64,000 bases of DNA from Seminibacterium arietis (GCF_042675725.1 NZ_JBHTJN010000012.1:62001-126000), one strand, 5' to 3'; shown: positions 8,972-18,501, numbered from the stretch's first letter. Made by a program: numbers and translations. The notes: generated from the sequence alone by a model not told the origin.

Positions 8972-9349
8972 ATAACTATCTATAAATTATGACTTGTGGA
9001 TAAAATAAGAAAAAACTGTTAAGATCCTGATAATTACATATGAATTTCTTATTTAATTATTTAATCTGTGGATAAGTTTAAAAGTTATACACAGTTAATA
9101 CCTAATAAAAAATAAGATCTAAACAGCCTTAAAAAGGATCTAACTAATTAATTTTAAAAGGTAATTTATAATTACTAACAAAATTAAGGATCCATATAAT
9201 AATCATAATAGATCTATATATAAATAAAGATCTTATTATATTAAGCAAATGATCTTCCAACTTTAATTAATCTTCCTTTTATGATCTAGATCATTTAAGG
9301 TAAAATAAGAAATAAATACTAAAGATCCAAATTTAAATTAAAGGTAACT
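8972..9349. other. oriC: Chromosomal replication origin oriC
   Basis: This noncoding stretch lies between mioC and mnmG, the classical gammaproteobacterial origin location. It holds two perfect DnaA boxes on the minus strand (TTATCCACA at 8995-9003 and 9067-9075) and one on the plus strand (TTATACACA at 9085-9093). I count ten GATC Dam sites in 378 bases, far above chance. AT-rich segments containing GATCTATATATAAA and AGATCTTATTATA resemble the 13-mer unwinding elements of E. coli oriC. An additional GATC pair, GATCTAGATC, lies at 9283-9292. Confidence 0.92.
8995..9093. promoter_or_regulatory. DnaA box cluster in oriC
   Basis: Two TGTGGATAA copies (8995-9003 and 9067-9075) are perfect minus-strand DnaA boxes. 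TTATACACA (9085-9093) is a plus-strand box of the E. coli R2 type. The last two are 9 bases apart in opposite orientation. All three are on the mioC side, and the GATC-rich AT-rich unwinding region lies to their right. Confidence 0.85.
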
Positions 9350-11239
9350 ATGTTTTATACAGAAAATTACGATGTGATCGTTATTGGAGGTGGGCATGCA
9401 GGTACAGAAGCGGCTCTTGCCCCAGCTCGCATGGGATTAAAAACTTTATTATTAACACATAATATTGATACTTTAGGGCAAATGTCTTGTAATCCAGCTA
9501 TTGGTGGTATTGGTAAAGGTCATTTAGTAAAAGAAATTGATGCTATGGGTGGTTTGATGGCGACTGCTACAGATTTATCAGGAATACAATTTCGTACTCT
9601 AAACAGTAGTAAAGGACCTGCTGTTCGGGCAACAAGAGCTCAAGCAGATAGAGTATTATATCGTCAAACAGTTCGAACAACTCTTGAAAATCAACCTAAC
9701 TTAGATCTTTTTCAACAAGAAGTAACTGATATTATTTTAGATCAAGATCGTATTGTAGGTGTTGAAACTAAAATGGGGTTAATATTTAAAGCTAAGTCTG
9801 TTATTTTAACGGCAGGAACATTTTTATCAGGTAAAATTCATATAGGATTGCAAAATTATTCTGGTGGACGTGCAGGAGATCCTGCTTCAGTTAATCTTTC
9901 AATGCAATTACGAGAACTTGGGTTACGTGTAAGTCGTTTAAAAACAGGTACTCCTCCGCGTCTAGATGCCCGCACTATCAATTTTGATATTTTGGCAAAA
10001 CAATATGGTGATGAAAAGTTACCACATTTTTCTTTTATGGGATCTTCAGATCAACATCCTAGACAGATCCCTTGCTTTATTACACATACAAATAATCAAA
10101 CGCATGAATTAATTCGAAATAATTTAGATCGTAGTCCTATGTATGCAGGTATAATAGAAGGAATTGGTCCACGTTATTGCCCTTCCATTGAAGATAAAAT
10201 TATGCGTTTTTCTGAAAGAAATTTTCATCAAATTTACCTTGAACCTGAAGGTTTAACGAGTAATGAGATTTATCCTAATGGAATTTCTACTAGTTTGCCT
10301 TTTGATGTACAAATGGGAATTGTTAATTCAATGAAAGGGCTAGAAAAAGCACGTATAGTAAAACCTGGCTATGCTATTGAATACGATTATTTTGATCCAA
10401 GAGATCTTAAACCAACATTAGAAACAAAAACCATTAAAGGATTATTTTTTGCAGGTCAAATAAATGGAACAACAGGTTATGAAGAGGCTGCTGCTCAAGG
10501 ATTATTAGCTGGTATTAATGCTGGATTATATGTTAAAGAAAAAGATCCTTGGTATCCACGTAGAGATCAAGCCTATATTGGCGTGTTAGTAGATGATCTT
10601 TGTACTTTAGGCACAAAAGAACCTTATAGAGTTTTTACTTCTCGTGCAGAATATCGTTTATTATTACGTGAAGACAATGCTGATAGTAGATTAACACCTA
10701 TTGCTTATAAATTAGGATTAATAGATGAAAAACGCTGGATTCGTTTTAATCAAAAAATGGAAAATATTGAAAAAGAGCGGACACGTTTAAAACAAATTTG
10801 GATTCATCCAAGATCAGAGTATTTGTCTGAAGTCAATGAGGTATTAAGTAGCCCTTTGGTGCGAGAAGCAAATGGTGAAGATTTGTTACGACGTCCAGAA
10901 ATTAATTATAATATTTTAACTAATCTTACTCCTTTTAATTTTCCTTTAGAAGATCAAGAAGCTGTAGAACAAGTAGAAATTGCAATTAAATATCAGGGAT
11001 ATATAGAGCATCAACAAGAAGAAATTGAACGTCATAAACGCCATGAGAATACGGAAATTCCACTTGATTTTGATTATAGTAAAGTGACGGGATTATCTAA
11101 TGAAGTGCGGTCTAAATTAGAACAATATAAGCCTGTTTCTATAGGACAAGCTAGCCGTATTTCGGGAATTACACCTGCAGCAATTTCAATTTTATTAGTA
11201 AATTTAAAAAAACAAGGCATGTTAAAGCGTGGTGCGTAA
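9350..11239 (+). CDS. mnmG: tRNA uridine-34 carboxymethylaminomethyl-modification enzyme MnmG
   Basis: The FAD-dependent partner of MnmE, which adds the carboxymethylaminomethyl group to wobble U34 of several tRNAs. The N-terminal dinucleotide-binding motif VIVIGGGHAGTEAA is at about residues 9-22. NPAIGGIGKGHLVKEIDAMGG and SGGRAGDPASVNLS are family signatures, and the C-terminal helical MnmE-contact domain ends with GISRITPAAIS-like sequence. Its 629 residues are full length. AAAGGT precedes ATG 9350. rsmG follows with no gap, as in the gid operon. GATC sites are unusually dense in this gene. Confidence 0.97.
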   Translation: MFYTENYDVIVIGGGHAGTEAALAPARMGLKTLLLTHNIDTLGQMSCNPAIGGIGKGHLVKEIDAMGGLMATATDLSGIQFRTLNSSKGPAVRATRAQADRVLYRQTVRTTLENQPNLDLFQQEVTDIILDQDRIVGVETKMGLIFKAKSVILTAGTFLSGKIHIGLQNYSGGRAGDPASVNLSMQLRELGLRVSRLKTGTPPRLDARTINFDILAKQYGDEKLPHFSFMGSSDQHPRQIPCFITHTNNQTHELIRNNLDRSPMYAGIIEGIGPRYCPSIEDKIMRFSERNFHQIYLEPEGLTSNEIYPNGISTSLPFDVQMGIVNSMKGLEKARIVKPGYAIEYDYFDPRDLKPTLETKTIKGLFFAGQINGTTGYEEAAAQGLLAGINAGLYVKEKDPWYPRRDQAYIGVLVDDLCTLGTKEPYRVFTSRAEYRLLLREDNADSRLTPIAYKLGLIDEKRWIRFNQKMENIEKERTRLKQIWIHPRSEYLSEVNEVLSSPLVREANGEDLLRRPEINYNILTNLTPFNFPLEDQEAVEQVEIAIKYQGYIEHQQEEIERHKRHENTEIPLDFDYSKVTGLSNEVRSKLEQYKPVSIGQASRISGITPAAISILLVNLKKQGMLKRGA

Positions 11240-11878
11240 ATGGTTGAACTCGAAAAACAACTAAAAGCTAAACTTAATGTTTTATTACAACAGATTGAAA
11301 TATCTATAACCGATCAACAAAAAAATCAGTTAGTTGGTTTAGTCTTATTGTTGAATAAATGGAATAAAGCCTACAATTTAACATCAGTAAGAGATCCAAA
11401 GGACATGCTAGTAAAACATATATTGGATAGTATTGTCATTAGTCCTTATTTACAAGGTGAAAATTTTATTGATGTAGGAACAGGACCAGGTTTACCAGGT
11501 TTACCTCTAGCCATTATTAATCCTAATAAAAATTTTGTTTTATTGGATAGCTTAGGAAAAAGAATTAGTTTTATTCGTAATACAATACGAGAATTAAACA
11601 TTAACAATGTACAGGTTGTATTAAGTAGAGTAGAACAATATAAGCCTACTAATACTTTTGATGGAGTACTAAGCCGAGCTTTTGCCTCTTTAAAAGATAT
11701 GACAGATTGGTGTAAACATTTACCTAGTGACAAAGGTTTTTTTTATGCTTTAAAAGGACAATATAAAAAAGATGAAATATCATCTTTATCCAGTAATTTT
11801 TATATTGATAAAGTTATTGAGCTTAAAATACCTGAATTAGTAGGGAAAAGACATTTAATTTTAATATCATCTAAATAA
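11240..11878 (+). CDS. rsmG: 16S rRNA (guanine-527-N7) methyltransferase RsmG
   Basis: An S-adenosylmethionine-dependent methyltransferase that modifies G527 in the 530 loop of 16S rRNA. The SAM-binding glycine motif VGTGPGLPGLPLAI is at about residues 79-92. WNKAYNLTSV and VLSRAFASL are conserved RsmG segments. At 212 residues it is a normal length. The ATG follows the mnmG stop directly (TAAATG), so the two genes form the gidA-gidB unit ahead of the ATP synthase operon. Confidence 0.95.
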   Translation: MVELEKQLKAKLNVLLQQIEISITDQQKNQLVGLVLLLNKWNKAYNLTSVRDPKDMLVKHILDSIVISPYLQGENFIDVGTGPGLPGLPLAIINPNKNFVLLDSLGKRISFIRNTIRELNINNVQVVLSRVEQYKPTNTFDGVLSRAFASLKDMTDWCKHLPSDKGFFYALKGQYKKDEISSLSSNFYIDKVIELKIPELVGKRHLILISSK

Positions 11879-11936
11879 AATTTTTTATATATTATCAATA
11901 ATATTAATTACATAACACTTTTTTGTTAGTTTTAAG

Positions 11937-11964
11937 TTGAATACAAAAAAAACCAGAGTATAAT
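11937..11964 (+). promoter_or_regulatory. Probable promoter of the atp operon
   Basis: TTGAAT (11937-11942) and TATAAT (11959-11964) are spaced by 16 bases, a near-consensus sigma-70 promoter 44 bases upstream of atpI. Mapping of transcripts would be needed to confirm use. Confidence 0.6.
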
Positions 11965-12007
11965 TGGCGGAGTTTTGTTTTTTTATATTATTTTAGATTA
12001 AATAATA

Positions 12008-12391
12008 ATGTCAGCTGTCATTAAACAATTTAAAAAAAAATATCAATTGATTTTATCAATTGAATTTTTGTTTATAATGGTTATTTTTTGTTGTTTTATT
12101 TTAATTAGTCAGTGGAATAGAGCAGTTTCTTTTTTATTGGGATCTATATCTAGTTTTATTCCGCATTGTTTTTTTGTTTTTTTTGTTTTTTTTAGTAATC
12201 AAAAATATGCTAATAAATTAACCAATTTTTATAAAGGTGAGTTGTTTAAATTTATTTTAGCTATTGTGTTAATGGTAGTAGCGTTAAAACTAGTTAACGT
12301 TAATGTAATATTTTTTTTTGTAGGTTATTTTTTAGGGATTTTTTTTAATAATCTATTACCTTTGGTGGTAACCAAATATTTTAAAATTTGA
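12008..12391 (+). CDS. atpI: ATP synthase protein I
   Basis: First gene of the atp operon. A 127-residue, very hydrophobic and Phe-rich protein with about four membrane segments, matching the AtpI/UncI family that assists c-ring assembly and Mg2+ uptake but is not part of the finished enzyme. It is poorly conserved in sequence, so position immediately before atpB carries much of the call. The gene has long T runs, including nine T at 12311-12319, which encode Phe and could be slippage-prone. It lacks a clear ribosome site. Confidence 0.85.
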   Translation: MSAVIKQFKKKYQLILSIEFLFIMVIFCCFILISQWNRAVSFLLGSISSFIPHCFFVFFVFFSNQKYANKLTNFYKGELFKFILAIVLMVVALKLVNVNVIFFFVGYFLGIFFNNLLPLVVTKYFKI

Positions 12392-12408
12392 TATTAAGAG
12401 GATTAACT

Positions 12409-13197
12409 ATGGCTGAACTGACAACAGCAGGATATATTCAACACCATTTGGAATTTTTAAAAACGGGAGATTCCTTTTGGAATATTCATCTGGACACACT
12501 TTTATTTTCTGTTCTATCTGGTATTATTTTTCTTTTCTTCTTTTATAAAATATCTCGTAAATCAACTTCAGGCGTACCAAGTAAATTACAATGTTTTGTT
12601 GAAATATTAGTGGGTTGGGTTGATGATGTTGTTAAAGAAAATTTTCATGGACCTCGTAACGTAATAGCTCCTTTAGCATTAACCATTTTTTGCTGGGTAT
12701 TTATCATGAATGCTATTGATTTGGTCCCAGTAGATTTTCTTCCTCAATTTTTTAATTTATTTGGAGTTAATCACCTTAGAGCTGTTCCTACGGCAGATAT
12801 AAGTGGAACACTTGGGATGTCTATTTGTGTTTTTTTCTTAATTATTTTTTATACAATTAAGTCGAAAGGAATAAAAGGTTTTGCTAAAGAGTATACCTTA
12901 CATCCTTTTAATCATTGGTTATTAATTCCTGTTAATTTAATTCTCGAAACTGTCACTTTACTTGCAAAGCCAATATCTTTAGCATTTCGTTTATTCGGTA
13001 ATATGTATGCGGGTGAATTAATTTTTATTTTAATTGCTGTAATGTATAGTGCTAATATGGCAATAGCTGCATTGGGAATACCTCTACATTTAATTTGGGC
13101 TATTTTTCATATACTTGTCATTACGTTACAAGCATTTATTTTCATGATGTTAACAATTGTTTATTTGAGTATAGCTTACAATAAAGCAGAACATTAA
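12409..13197 (+). CDS. atpB: ATP synthase Fo subunit a
   Basis: The membrane stator subunit that forms the two proton half-channels. The essential Arg sits in the conserved helix LAKPISLAFRLFGNMYAGE. Several membrane helices are visible over 262 residues. I start it at ATG 12409, which follows AAGAGG. An upstream in-frame TTG at 12388 overlaps the atpI stop and is less likely. AELTTAGYIQHHLEFLK at the N-terminus is typical of the family. Confidence 0.96.
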   Translation: MAELTTAGYIQHHLEFLKTGDSFWNIHLDTLLFSVLSGIIFLFFFYKISRKSTSGVPSKLQCFVEILVGWVDDVVKENFHGPRNVIAPLALTIFCWVFIMNAIDLVPVDFLPQFFNLFGVNHLRAVPTADISGTLGMSICVFFLIIFYTIKSKGIKGFAKEYTLHPFNHWLLIPVNLILETVTLLAKPISLAFRLFGNMYAGELIFILIAVMYSANMAIAALGIPLHLIWAIFHILVITLQAFIFMMLTIVYLSIAYNKAEH

Positions 13198-13278
13198 TTT
13201 TTTGTGCGATAGCTATTTTGATAGCTATCGTTATTTTTTATTAACCAGGTCTTAGACCTAATTTTAACGGAGAAAACT

Positions 13279-13533
13279 ATGGAAACTGTTATTACAGCTA
13301 CTATTATAGGTGCTGCAATTTTACTTGCTTTTGCTGCATTAGGGACTGCTATCGGCTTTGCTATTTTAGGTGGTAAATTTTTAGAGTCATCTGCTCGTCA
13401 ACCTGAATTAGCAAGTAGTTTGCAAACTAAAATGTTTATCGTAGCAGGGCTTTTAGATGCTATCGCTATGATTGCTGTAGGTATTTCTTTGCTTTTCATT
13501 TTTGCAAACCCATTCATCGGATTATTACAATAA
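13279..13533 (+). CDS. atpE: ATP synthase Fo subunit c
   Basis: The proteolipid that forms the rotor ring, 84 residues in two membrane helices joined by the polar loop SARQPE. The ion-binding carboxylate is Asp60 (LLDAIAM). The residues around it lack the Gln/Glu/Ser pattern of sodium-driven rings, so the enzyme is probably proton-driven. GGAG precedes ATG 13279. An 81-base spacer separates it from atpB. Confidence 0.97.
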   Translation: METVITATIIGAAILLAFAALGTAIGFAILGGKFLESSARQPELASSLQTKMFIVAGLLDAIAMIAVGISLLFIFANPFIGLLQ

Positions 13534-13607
13534 TTGTCGATTTTGCTTATCAGAGCAGGTATTACTCAAAAATGAGTAATTTATAAGACATTATTGAGGA
13601 GGGAGTT

Positions 13608-14078
13608 GTGAACTTAAATGCAACATTAATAGGTCAGCTAATTGCATTTGCATTATTCGTATGGTTTTGCATGAAATTTGTTTGGCCTCCAATAATTAAA
13701 GCGATTGAGGAACGTCAAAGTTCTATCGCTAATGCCTTAGCTTCTGCTGAAGCGGCGAGAAAAGAACAAGCTGATACAAAAATATTAGTTGAGCAAGAAA
13801 TGAACAAGGCAAGAATTCAAGCTCAAGAAATAGTAGATTTAGCTAATAAACGTCGCAATGAGATTTTAGAAGAAGTTAAAACTGAGGCTGAATTATTGAA
13901 AGCGAGAATTATTGAGCAAGGGCATGCCGAAATTGAATCAGAACGTAAACGCGTTCAAGAAGAATTACGAGTAAAAGTTGCTTCTTTAGCTATTGCTGGA
14001 GCAGAAAAAATTGTGGGTCGTACTATTGATGAAGCGGCTAACAATGACATTATTGATAAATTAGTTGCGGAACTTTAA
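13608..14078 (+). CDS. atpF: ATP synthase Fo subunit b
   Basis: The peripheral-stalk subunit, 156 residues. An N-terminal membrane helix (LIAFALFVWFCMKFVWPP) is followed by a long charged coiled coil that reaches up to delta. It begins at GTG 13608, preceded by a strong GAGGAGG ribosome site. The N-terminal NLNATLIGQ matches the E. coli start, which supports GTG. Confidence 0.97.
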   Translation: MNLNATLIGQLIAFALFVWFCMKFVWPPIIKAIEERQSSIANALASAEAARKEQADTKILVEQEMNKARIQAQEIVDLANKRRNEILEEVKTEAELLKARIIEQGHAEIESERKRVQEELRVKVASLAIAGAEKIVGRTIDEAANNDIIDKLVAEL

Positions 14079-14091
14079 GAAGGTTGGGCTT

Positions 14092-14625
14092 ATGTCAGAA
14101 TTAACTACAATAGCTCGTCCTTATGCAAAAGCAGCATTTGATTTTGCAGTAGAGCAAAGTGCGGTAGATAAATGGAATGAAATGTTAAAGTTTATGTCAG
14201 AAGTAGTAAAAAATGAAAATTTACAACTACTTCTTACTGGTTCTTTGTCTGCTCAAAAAATTGCTGATACTGTAATTTTAATTTGTGGCGAACAACTTGA
14301 TCAATATGGGCAAAATTTTATTCGGTTAATGGCTGAGAATAAGCGTTTAACTGTACTTCCTACAGTACTTAAATTATTTAATCACTATATGGAAGAATAT
14401 CAGGCTATCTCTGAAGTAGAAGTCATTTCAGCTCAACCGCTGAGTATTGAACAACAAAATAAAATTGTTGAGGCAATGGAAAAAAGACTTGCTCGTAAAG
14501 TTAAACTAGATTGCAACGTTGATAGTGCATTAATTGCAGGTACTATTATTCGAACAAATGATTTTGTGATTGACGCTAGCAGTCGTGGACAATTGCAGCG
14601 TCTTGCAAATGAGTTGCAATTATAA
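14092..14625 (+). CDS. atpH: ATP synthase F1 subunit delta
   Basis: The OSCP-type connector between the top of F1 and the b stalk, 177 residues. The N-terminal MSELTTIARPYAKAAFDFAVE is highly conserved and fixes the start at ATG 14092 after AAGAAGG. A longer in-frame extension overlapping atpF has no conservation. An uptake signal lies at 14158. Confidence 0.96.
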   Translation: MSELTTIARPYAKAAFDFAVEQSAVDKWNEMLKFMSEVVKNENLQLLLTGSLSAQKIADTVILICGEQLDQYGQNFIRLMAENKRLTVLPTVLKLFNHYMEEYQAISEVEVISAQPLSIEQQNKIVEAMEKRLARKVKLDCNVDSALIAGTIIRTNDFVIDASSRGQLQRLANELQL

Positions 14626-14637
14626 GAGGAATAAAAA

Positions 14638-16179
14638 ATGCAACTAAATTCAACTGAAATTAGTGAATTAATAAAAAAACGTATTGCTCAGTTTGAGGTG
14701 GTAAGCGAAGTTCGTAATATAGGAACAATTGTTTCTGTTAGTGATGGAATTATTCGTATTCACGGTTTAAGCGATGTAATGCAAGGTGAAATGATAGCAT
14801 TACCGGGTAATCGTTATGCTATGGCACTTAATTTAGAACGTGACTCCGTTGGTGCGGTAGTTATGGGACCTTATGCTGATCTTGCAGAAGGTATGGAAGT
14901 TCAATGTACAGGACGTATTCTTGAAGTACCAGTAGGAAGTGGTTTATTAGGGCGTGTAGTAAACACTCTTGGTCAACCTATAGATGGTAAAGGCGAAATT
15001 GAAAATGACGGTTTTTCTCCTATCGAAGTTATTGCACCAGGAGTAATAGATCGTAAATCAGTAGATCAACCTGTTCAAACAGGTTATAAAGCAGTTGATT
15101 CTATGGTGCCAATAGGTCGTGGTCAACGAGAATTAATTATTGGTGACCGTCAAACAGGAAAAACAGCATTAGCAATTGATGCAATTATTAATCAACGAGA
15201 TTCAGGTATTAAATGTATTTATGTCGCTATTGGGCAAAAAGCATCTACTATAGCTAATGTAGTGCGTAAGTTAGAAGAACATGGAGCATTGAAAAATACC
15301 ATTGTTGTTGTTGCATCGGCATCAGAATCCGCAGCATTACAATATTTAGCACCTTATTCAGGGTGTGCTATGGGAGAATATTTCCGTGATAGAGGTGAAG
15401 ATGCTTTAATTGTTTATGATGATTTATCTAAACAAGCGGTGGCATATCGCCAAATTTCATTATTATTACGTCGTCCACCTGGTCGAGAAGCTTTTCCTGG
15501 AGATGTTTTCTATTTACATTCGCGTTTACTTGAACGTGCCTCACGTGTAAGTGAAGAATATGTAGAACGTTTTACTAAAGGTCAGGTGAAAGGTAAAACA
15601 GGATCTTTAACAGCTCTTCCTATTATTGAGACACAAGCAGGAGATGTTTCAGCATTCGTTCCTACAAACGTAATTTCAATTACCGATGGTCAGATTTTTT
15701 TAGAATCTAATCTATTTAACTCTGGTGTACGTCCAGCAGTAAACCCTGGTATTTCTGTTTCTCGAGTTGGTGGTGCTGCTCAAACTAAAGTAGTCAAAAA
15801 ATTGGCTGGGGGTATTCGTACTGCATTAGCTCAATATCGTGAATTAGCCGCTTTTGCTCAATTTGCCTCAGACCTTGATGAAGCTACACGAAAACAATTA
15901 TCCCATGGTCAAAAAGTAACAGAATTACTGAAACAAAAACAATATTCTCCATTAAGTGTAGCTCAACAAGCTTTAATTTTATTTGCTGTTGAATTTGGTT
16001 ACTTAGATAATGTCGAATTAAATCGTATAGCTTCTTTTGAAGCCGCTCTTTTAGAATATGCGGCTCACAATCATGTAGAATTTATGCAAGAACTTACTAA
16101 TTCTGGTAATTATAATGATGAAATAAAAAGTTCATTGAAAGATATTTTAGATAATTTCAAAGCAAATTGTGCATGGTAA
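14638..16179 (+). CDS. atpA: ATP synthase F1 subunit alpha
   Basis: The non-catalytic nucleotide-binding subunit, 513 residues like E. coli. The P-loop GDRQTGKT is at residues 169-176, and the family signature with PGREAFPGDVFYLHSRLLER is complete. The arginine finger region is in SVSRVGGAAQ. The start follows AAGAGGAA. It sits third from last-but-one in the standard F1 order delta-alpha-gamma-beta-epsilon. Confidence 0.98.
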   Translation: MQLNSTEISELIKKRIAQFEVVSEVRNIGTIVSVSDGIIRIHGLSDVMQGEMIALPGNRYAMALNLERDSVGAVVMGPYADLAEGMEVQCTGRILEVPVGSGLLGRVVNTLGQPIDGKGEIENDGFSPIEVIAPGVIDRKSVDQPVQTGYKAVDSMVPIGRGQRELIIGDRQTGKTALAIDAIINQRDSGIKCIYVAIGQKASTIANVVRKLEEHGALKNTIVVVASASESAALQYLAPYSGCAMGEYFRDRGEDALIVYDDLSKQAVAYRQISLLLRRPPGREAFPGDVFYLHSRLLERASRVSEEYVERFTKGQVKGKTGSLTALPIIETQAGDVSAFVPTNVISITDGQIFLESNLFNSGVRPAVNPGISVSRVGGAAQTKVVKKLAGGIRTALAQYRELAAFAQFASDLDEATRKQLSHGQKVTELLKQKQYSPLSVAQQALILFAVEFGYLDNVELNRIASFEAALLEYAAHNHVEFMQELTNSGNYNDEIKSSLKDILDNFKANCAW

Positions 16180-16199
16180 TAACTTAACGGAGAAATAAA

Positions 16200-17069
16200 A
16201 TGGCAGGTGCAAAAGAAATAAGAACCAAAATTTCTAGTGTCCAAAGTACGCAAAAAATTACTAAGGCTATGGAAATGGTTGCTGCATCTAAAATGCGTAA
16301 AACGCAGGAGCGTATGTCTGCTTCACGTCCGTATTCTGATGCCATTCGTAATGTAATCAGTCATGTGTCAAAAGCTAGTATTGGTTATAAACATCCGTTT
16401 TTGGTGGAGCGTGATATTAAACGTATTGGTATTTTGCTTGTTTCTACAGATAGAGGATTGTGTGGTGGTTTAAATATTAATTTATTTAAGAACCTACTTA
16501 ACAATATAAAAAGTTGGAAAGAACAAAATATAGATGTTTCTCTTGGTTTGATCGGTTCAAAAGGTATTAATTTTTTCCATAATTTAGGGTTAGATATAAA
16601 AGCTCAGCATTCAGGTATGGGTGATAATCCTTCCCTTGAAGAATTGATTGGTATCGCAAATCGTATGTTTGAATCTTATAAAAACGGTAAATTAGATGCA
16701 GTTTATATTGCCTATAATAAGTTCATTAATACTATGTCACAAAAACCAACATTAGAGAAACTTGTTCCATTGCCAGAATTAGAAAATGATAATTTAGGCG
16801 ACGTTAATAAAACTTGGGATTATCTTTATGAACCTGAACCAAAACTATTATTGGATAGTTTATTAGTTCGTTATTTAGAATCTCAAGTTTATCAAGCGGT
16901 AGTTGAAAACTTGGCTTCTGAACAAGCGGCGAGAATGGTTGCAATGAAAGCTGCTACTGATAATGCAGGTAATTTAATTAAAGATTTGCAATTAGTATAT
17001 AACAAAGCTCGTCAGACAAGTATTACAAATGAATTAAATGAAATTGTCGCAGGTGCGGCAGCAATTTAG
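16200..17069 (+). CDS. atpG: ATP synthase F1 subunit gamma
   Basis: The central rotor shaft, 289 residues. The long N-terminal helix (KEIRTKISSVQSTQKITKAM) and C-terminal helix (ASEQAARMVAMKAATDNAGN) form the coiled coil inside the alpha-beta ring. DRGLCGGLN is the conserved middle motif. The start is ATG 16200 after CGGAG. Confidence 0.98.
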   Translation: MAGAKEIRTKISSVQSTQKITKAMEMVAASKMRKTQERMSASRPYSDAIRNVISHVSKASIGYKHPFLVERDIKRIGILLVSTDRGLCGGLNINLFKNLLNNIKSWKEQNIDVSLGLIGSKGINFFHNLGLDIKAQHSGMGDNPSLEELIGIANRMFESYKNGKLDAVYIAYNKFINTMSQKPTLEKLVPLPELENDNLGDVNKTWDYLYEPEPKLLLDSLLVRYLESQVYQAVVENLASEQAARMVAMKAATDNAGNLIKDLQLVYNKARQTSITNELNEIVAGAAAI

Positions 17070-17088
17070 AAAATTTAGAGGATCGGTA

Positions 17089-18462
17089 ATGGCAACTGGA
17101 AAAATTGTACAAATCATCGGTGCGGTTATTGACGTTGAATTTCCACAAGATGTAGTACCAAAAGTATATGATGCCCTTAATGTTGAATCAGGATTGGTTC
17201 TTGAAGTTCAACAACAATTAGGCGGTGGAGTGGTTCGTTGTATTGCAATGGGATCATCAGACGGTTTAAAACGTGGTTTAAGTGTAACTAATACGGGTGA
17301 ACCTATTTCTGTTCCAGTAGGAACAAAAACTTTAGGGCGAATAATGAACGTATTAGGTGAGCCAATAGATGAAAAAGGACCTATTGGTTCTGAAGAAGTT
17401 TGGTCAATTCATCGTCCAGCACCAAGTTATGAAGATCAATCAAATAGTACAGAACTTCTTGAAACGGGTATTAAAGTTATTGACTTGATTTGTCCGTTTG
17501 CTAAAGGGGGTAAAGTAGGTTTGTTTGGTGGTGCAGGAGTAGGTAAAACTGTAAATATGATGGAATTAATCCGTAATATTGCGATTGAACATTCAGGCTA
17601 TTCTGTATTCGCAGGTGTTGGTGAACGTACTCGTGAAGGGAATGACTTTTATCATGAAATGACAGAATCTAATGTGTTAGATAAAGTGTCTTTAGTTTAT
17701 GGTCAAATGAATGAGCCACCAGGTAACCGTTTGCGAGTAGCATTAACTGGTTTAACGATGGCTGAAAAGTTCCGTGATGAAGGTCGTGATGTTCTATTCT
17801 TTGTTGATAATATTTATCGCTATACGTTAGCTGGAACAGAAGTATCCGCACTTTTAGGACGAATGCCTTCAGCTGTAGGTTATCAACCTACATTAGCCGA
17901 AGAAATGGGAGTATTACAAGAACGTATTACTTCAACTAAGACAGGATCTATTACATCTGTGCAAGCTGTTTATGTACCAGCAGATGACTTAACAGATCCA
18001 TCACCAGCAACAACCTTTGCTCACTTAGACTCCACAGTGGTATTAAGTCGTCAAATAGCTTCTTTAGGTATTTACCCAGCTGTTGATCCGCTTGATTCAA
18101 CATCACGTCAGCTTGATCCATTAGTAGTTGGTCAAGAACATTATGATGTTGCTCGAGGTGTGCAAGGTATTTTGCAACGTTACAAAGAATTGAAAGATAT
18201 TATTGCTATTCTTGGTATGGATGAATTATCGGAAGAAGATAAACTTGTAGTGGCAAGAGCTCGTAAAATAGAACGTTTCTTATCACAACCTTTCTTTGTT
18301 GCTGAAGTATTTACAGGTTCGCCAGGTAAATATGTATCATTAAAGGATACTATTCGTGGCTTTAAAGGTATTTTAGACGGTGAATATGACCATATTCCAG
18401 AACAAGCATTCTATATGGTAGGTTCTATCGAAGAAGTGCTAGAAAAAGCCAAAACAATGTAA
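17089..18462 (+). CDS. atpD: ATP synthase F1 subunit beta
   Basis: The catalytic subunit that makes ATP, 457 residues. The P-loop GGAGVGKT is at residues 147-154, with GERTREGND holding the catalytic Glu and the signature PAVDPLDSTSR present. I start it at ATG 17089 after AGAGGAT, which gives the conserved MATGKIVQIIGAV. An in-frame upstream extension overlaps atpG and has no conservation. Confidence 0.98.
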   Translation: MATGKIVQIIGAVIDVEFPQDVVPKVYDALNVESGLVLEVQQQLGGGVVRCIAMGSSDGLKRGLSVTNTGEPISVPVGTKTLGRIMNVLGEPIDEKGPIGSEEVWSIHRPAPSYEDQSNSTELLETGIKVIDLICPFAKGGKVGLFGGAGVGKTVNMMELIRNIAIEHSGYSVFAGVGERTREGNDFYHEMTESNVLDKVSLVYGQMNEPPGNRLRVALTGLTMAEKFRDEGRDVLFFVDNIYRYTLAGTEVSALLGRMPSAVGYQPTLAEEMGVLQERITSTKTGSITSVQAVYVPADDLTDPSPATTFAHLDSTVVLSRQIASLGIYPAVDPLDSTSRQLDPLVVGQEHYDVARGVQGILQRYKELKDIIAILGMDELSEEDKLVVARARKIERFLSQPFFVAEVFTGSPGKYVSLKDTIRGFKGILDGEYDHIPEQAFYMVGSIEEVLEKAKTM

Positions 18463-18501
18463 TCACTTCAAGTCCTAATTAATATCTTGAAGGAGAAAAA
18501 C

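Noticed and set aside
8972..9349. Possible CRISPR or iteron array in the repeat-like GATC-rich gap
   Set aside because: The repeats are only four to nine bases, irregularly spaced, and explained by Dam and DnaA sites of oriC.
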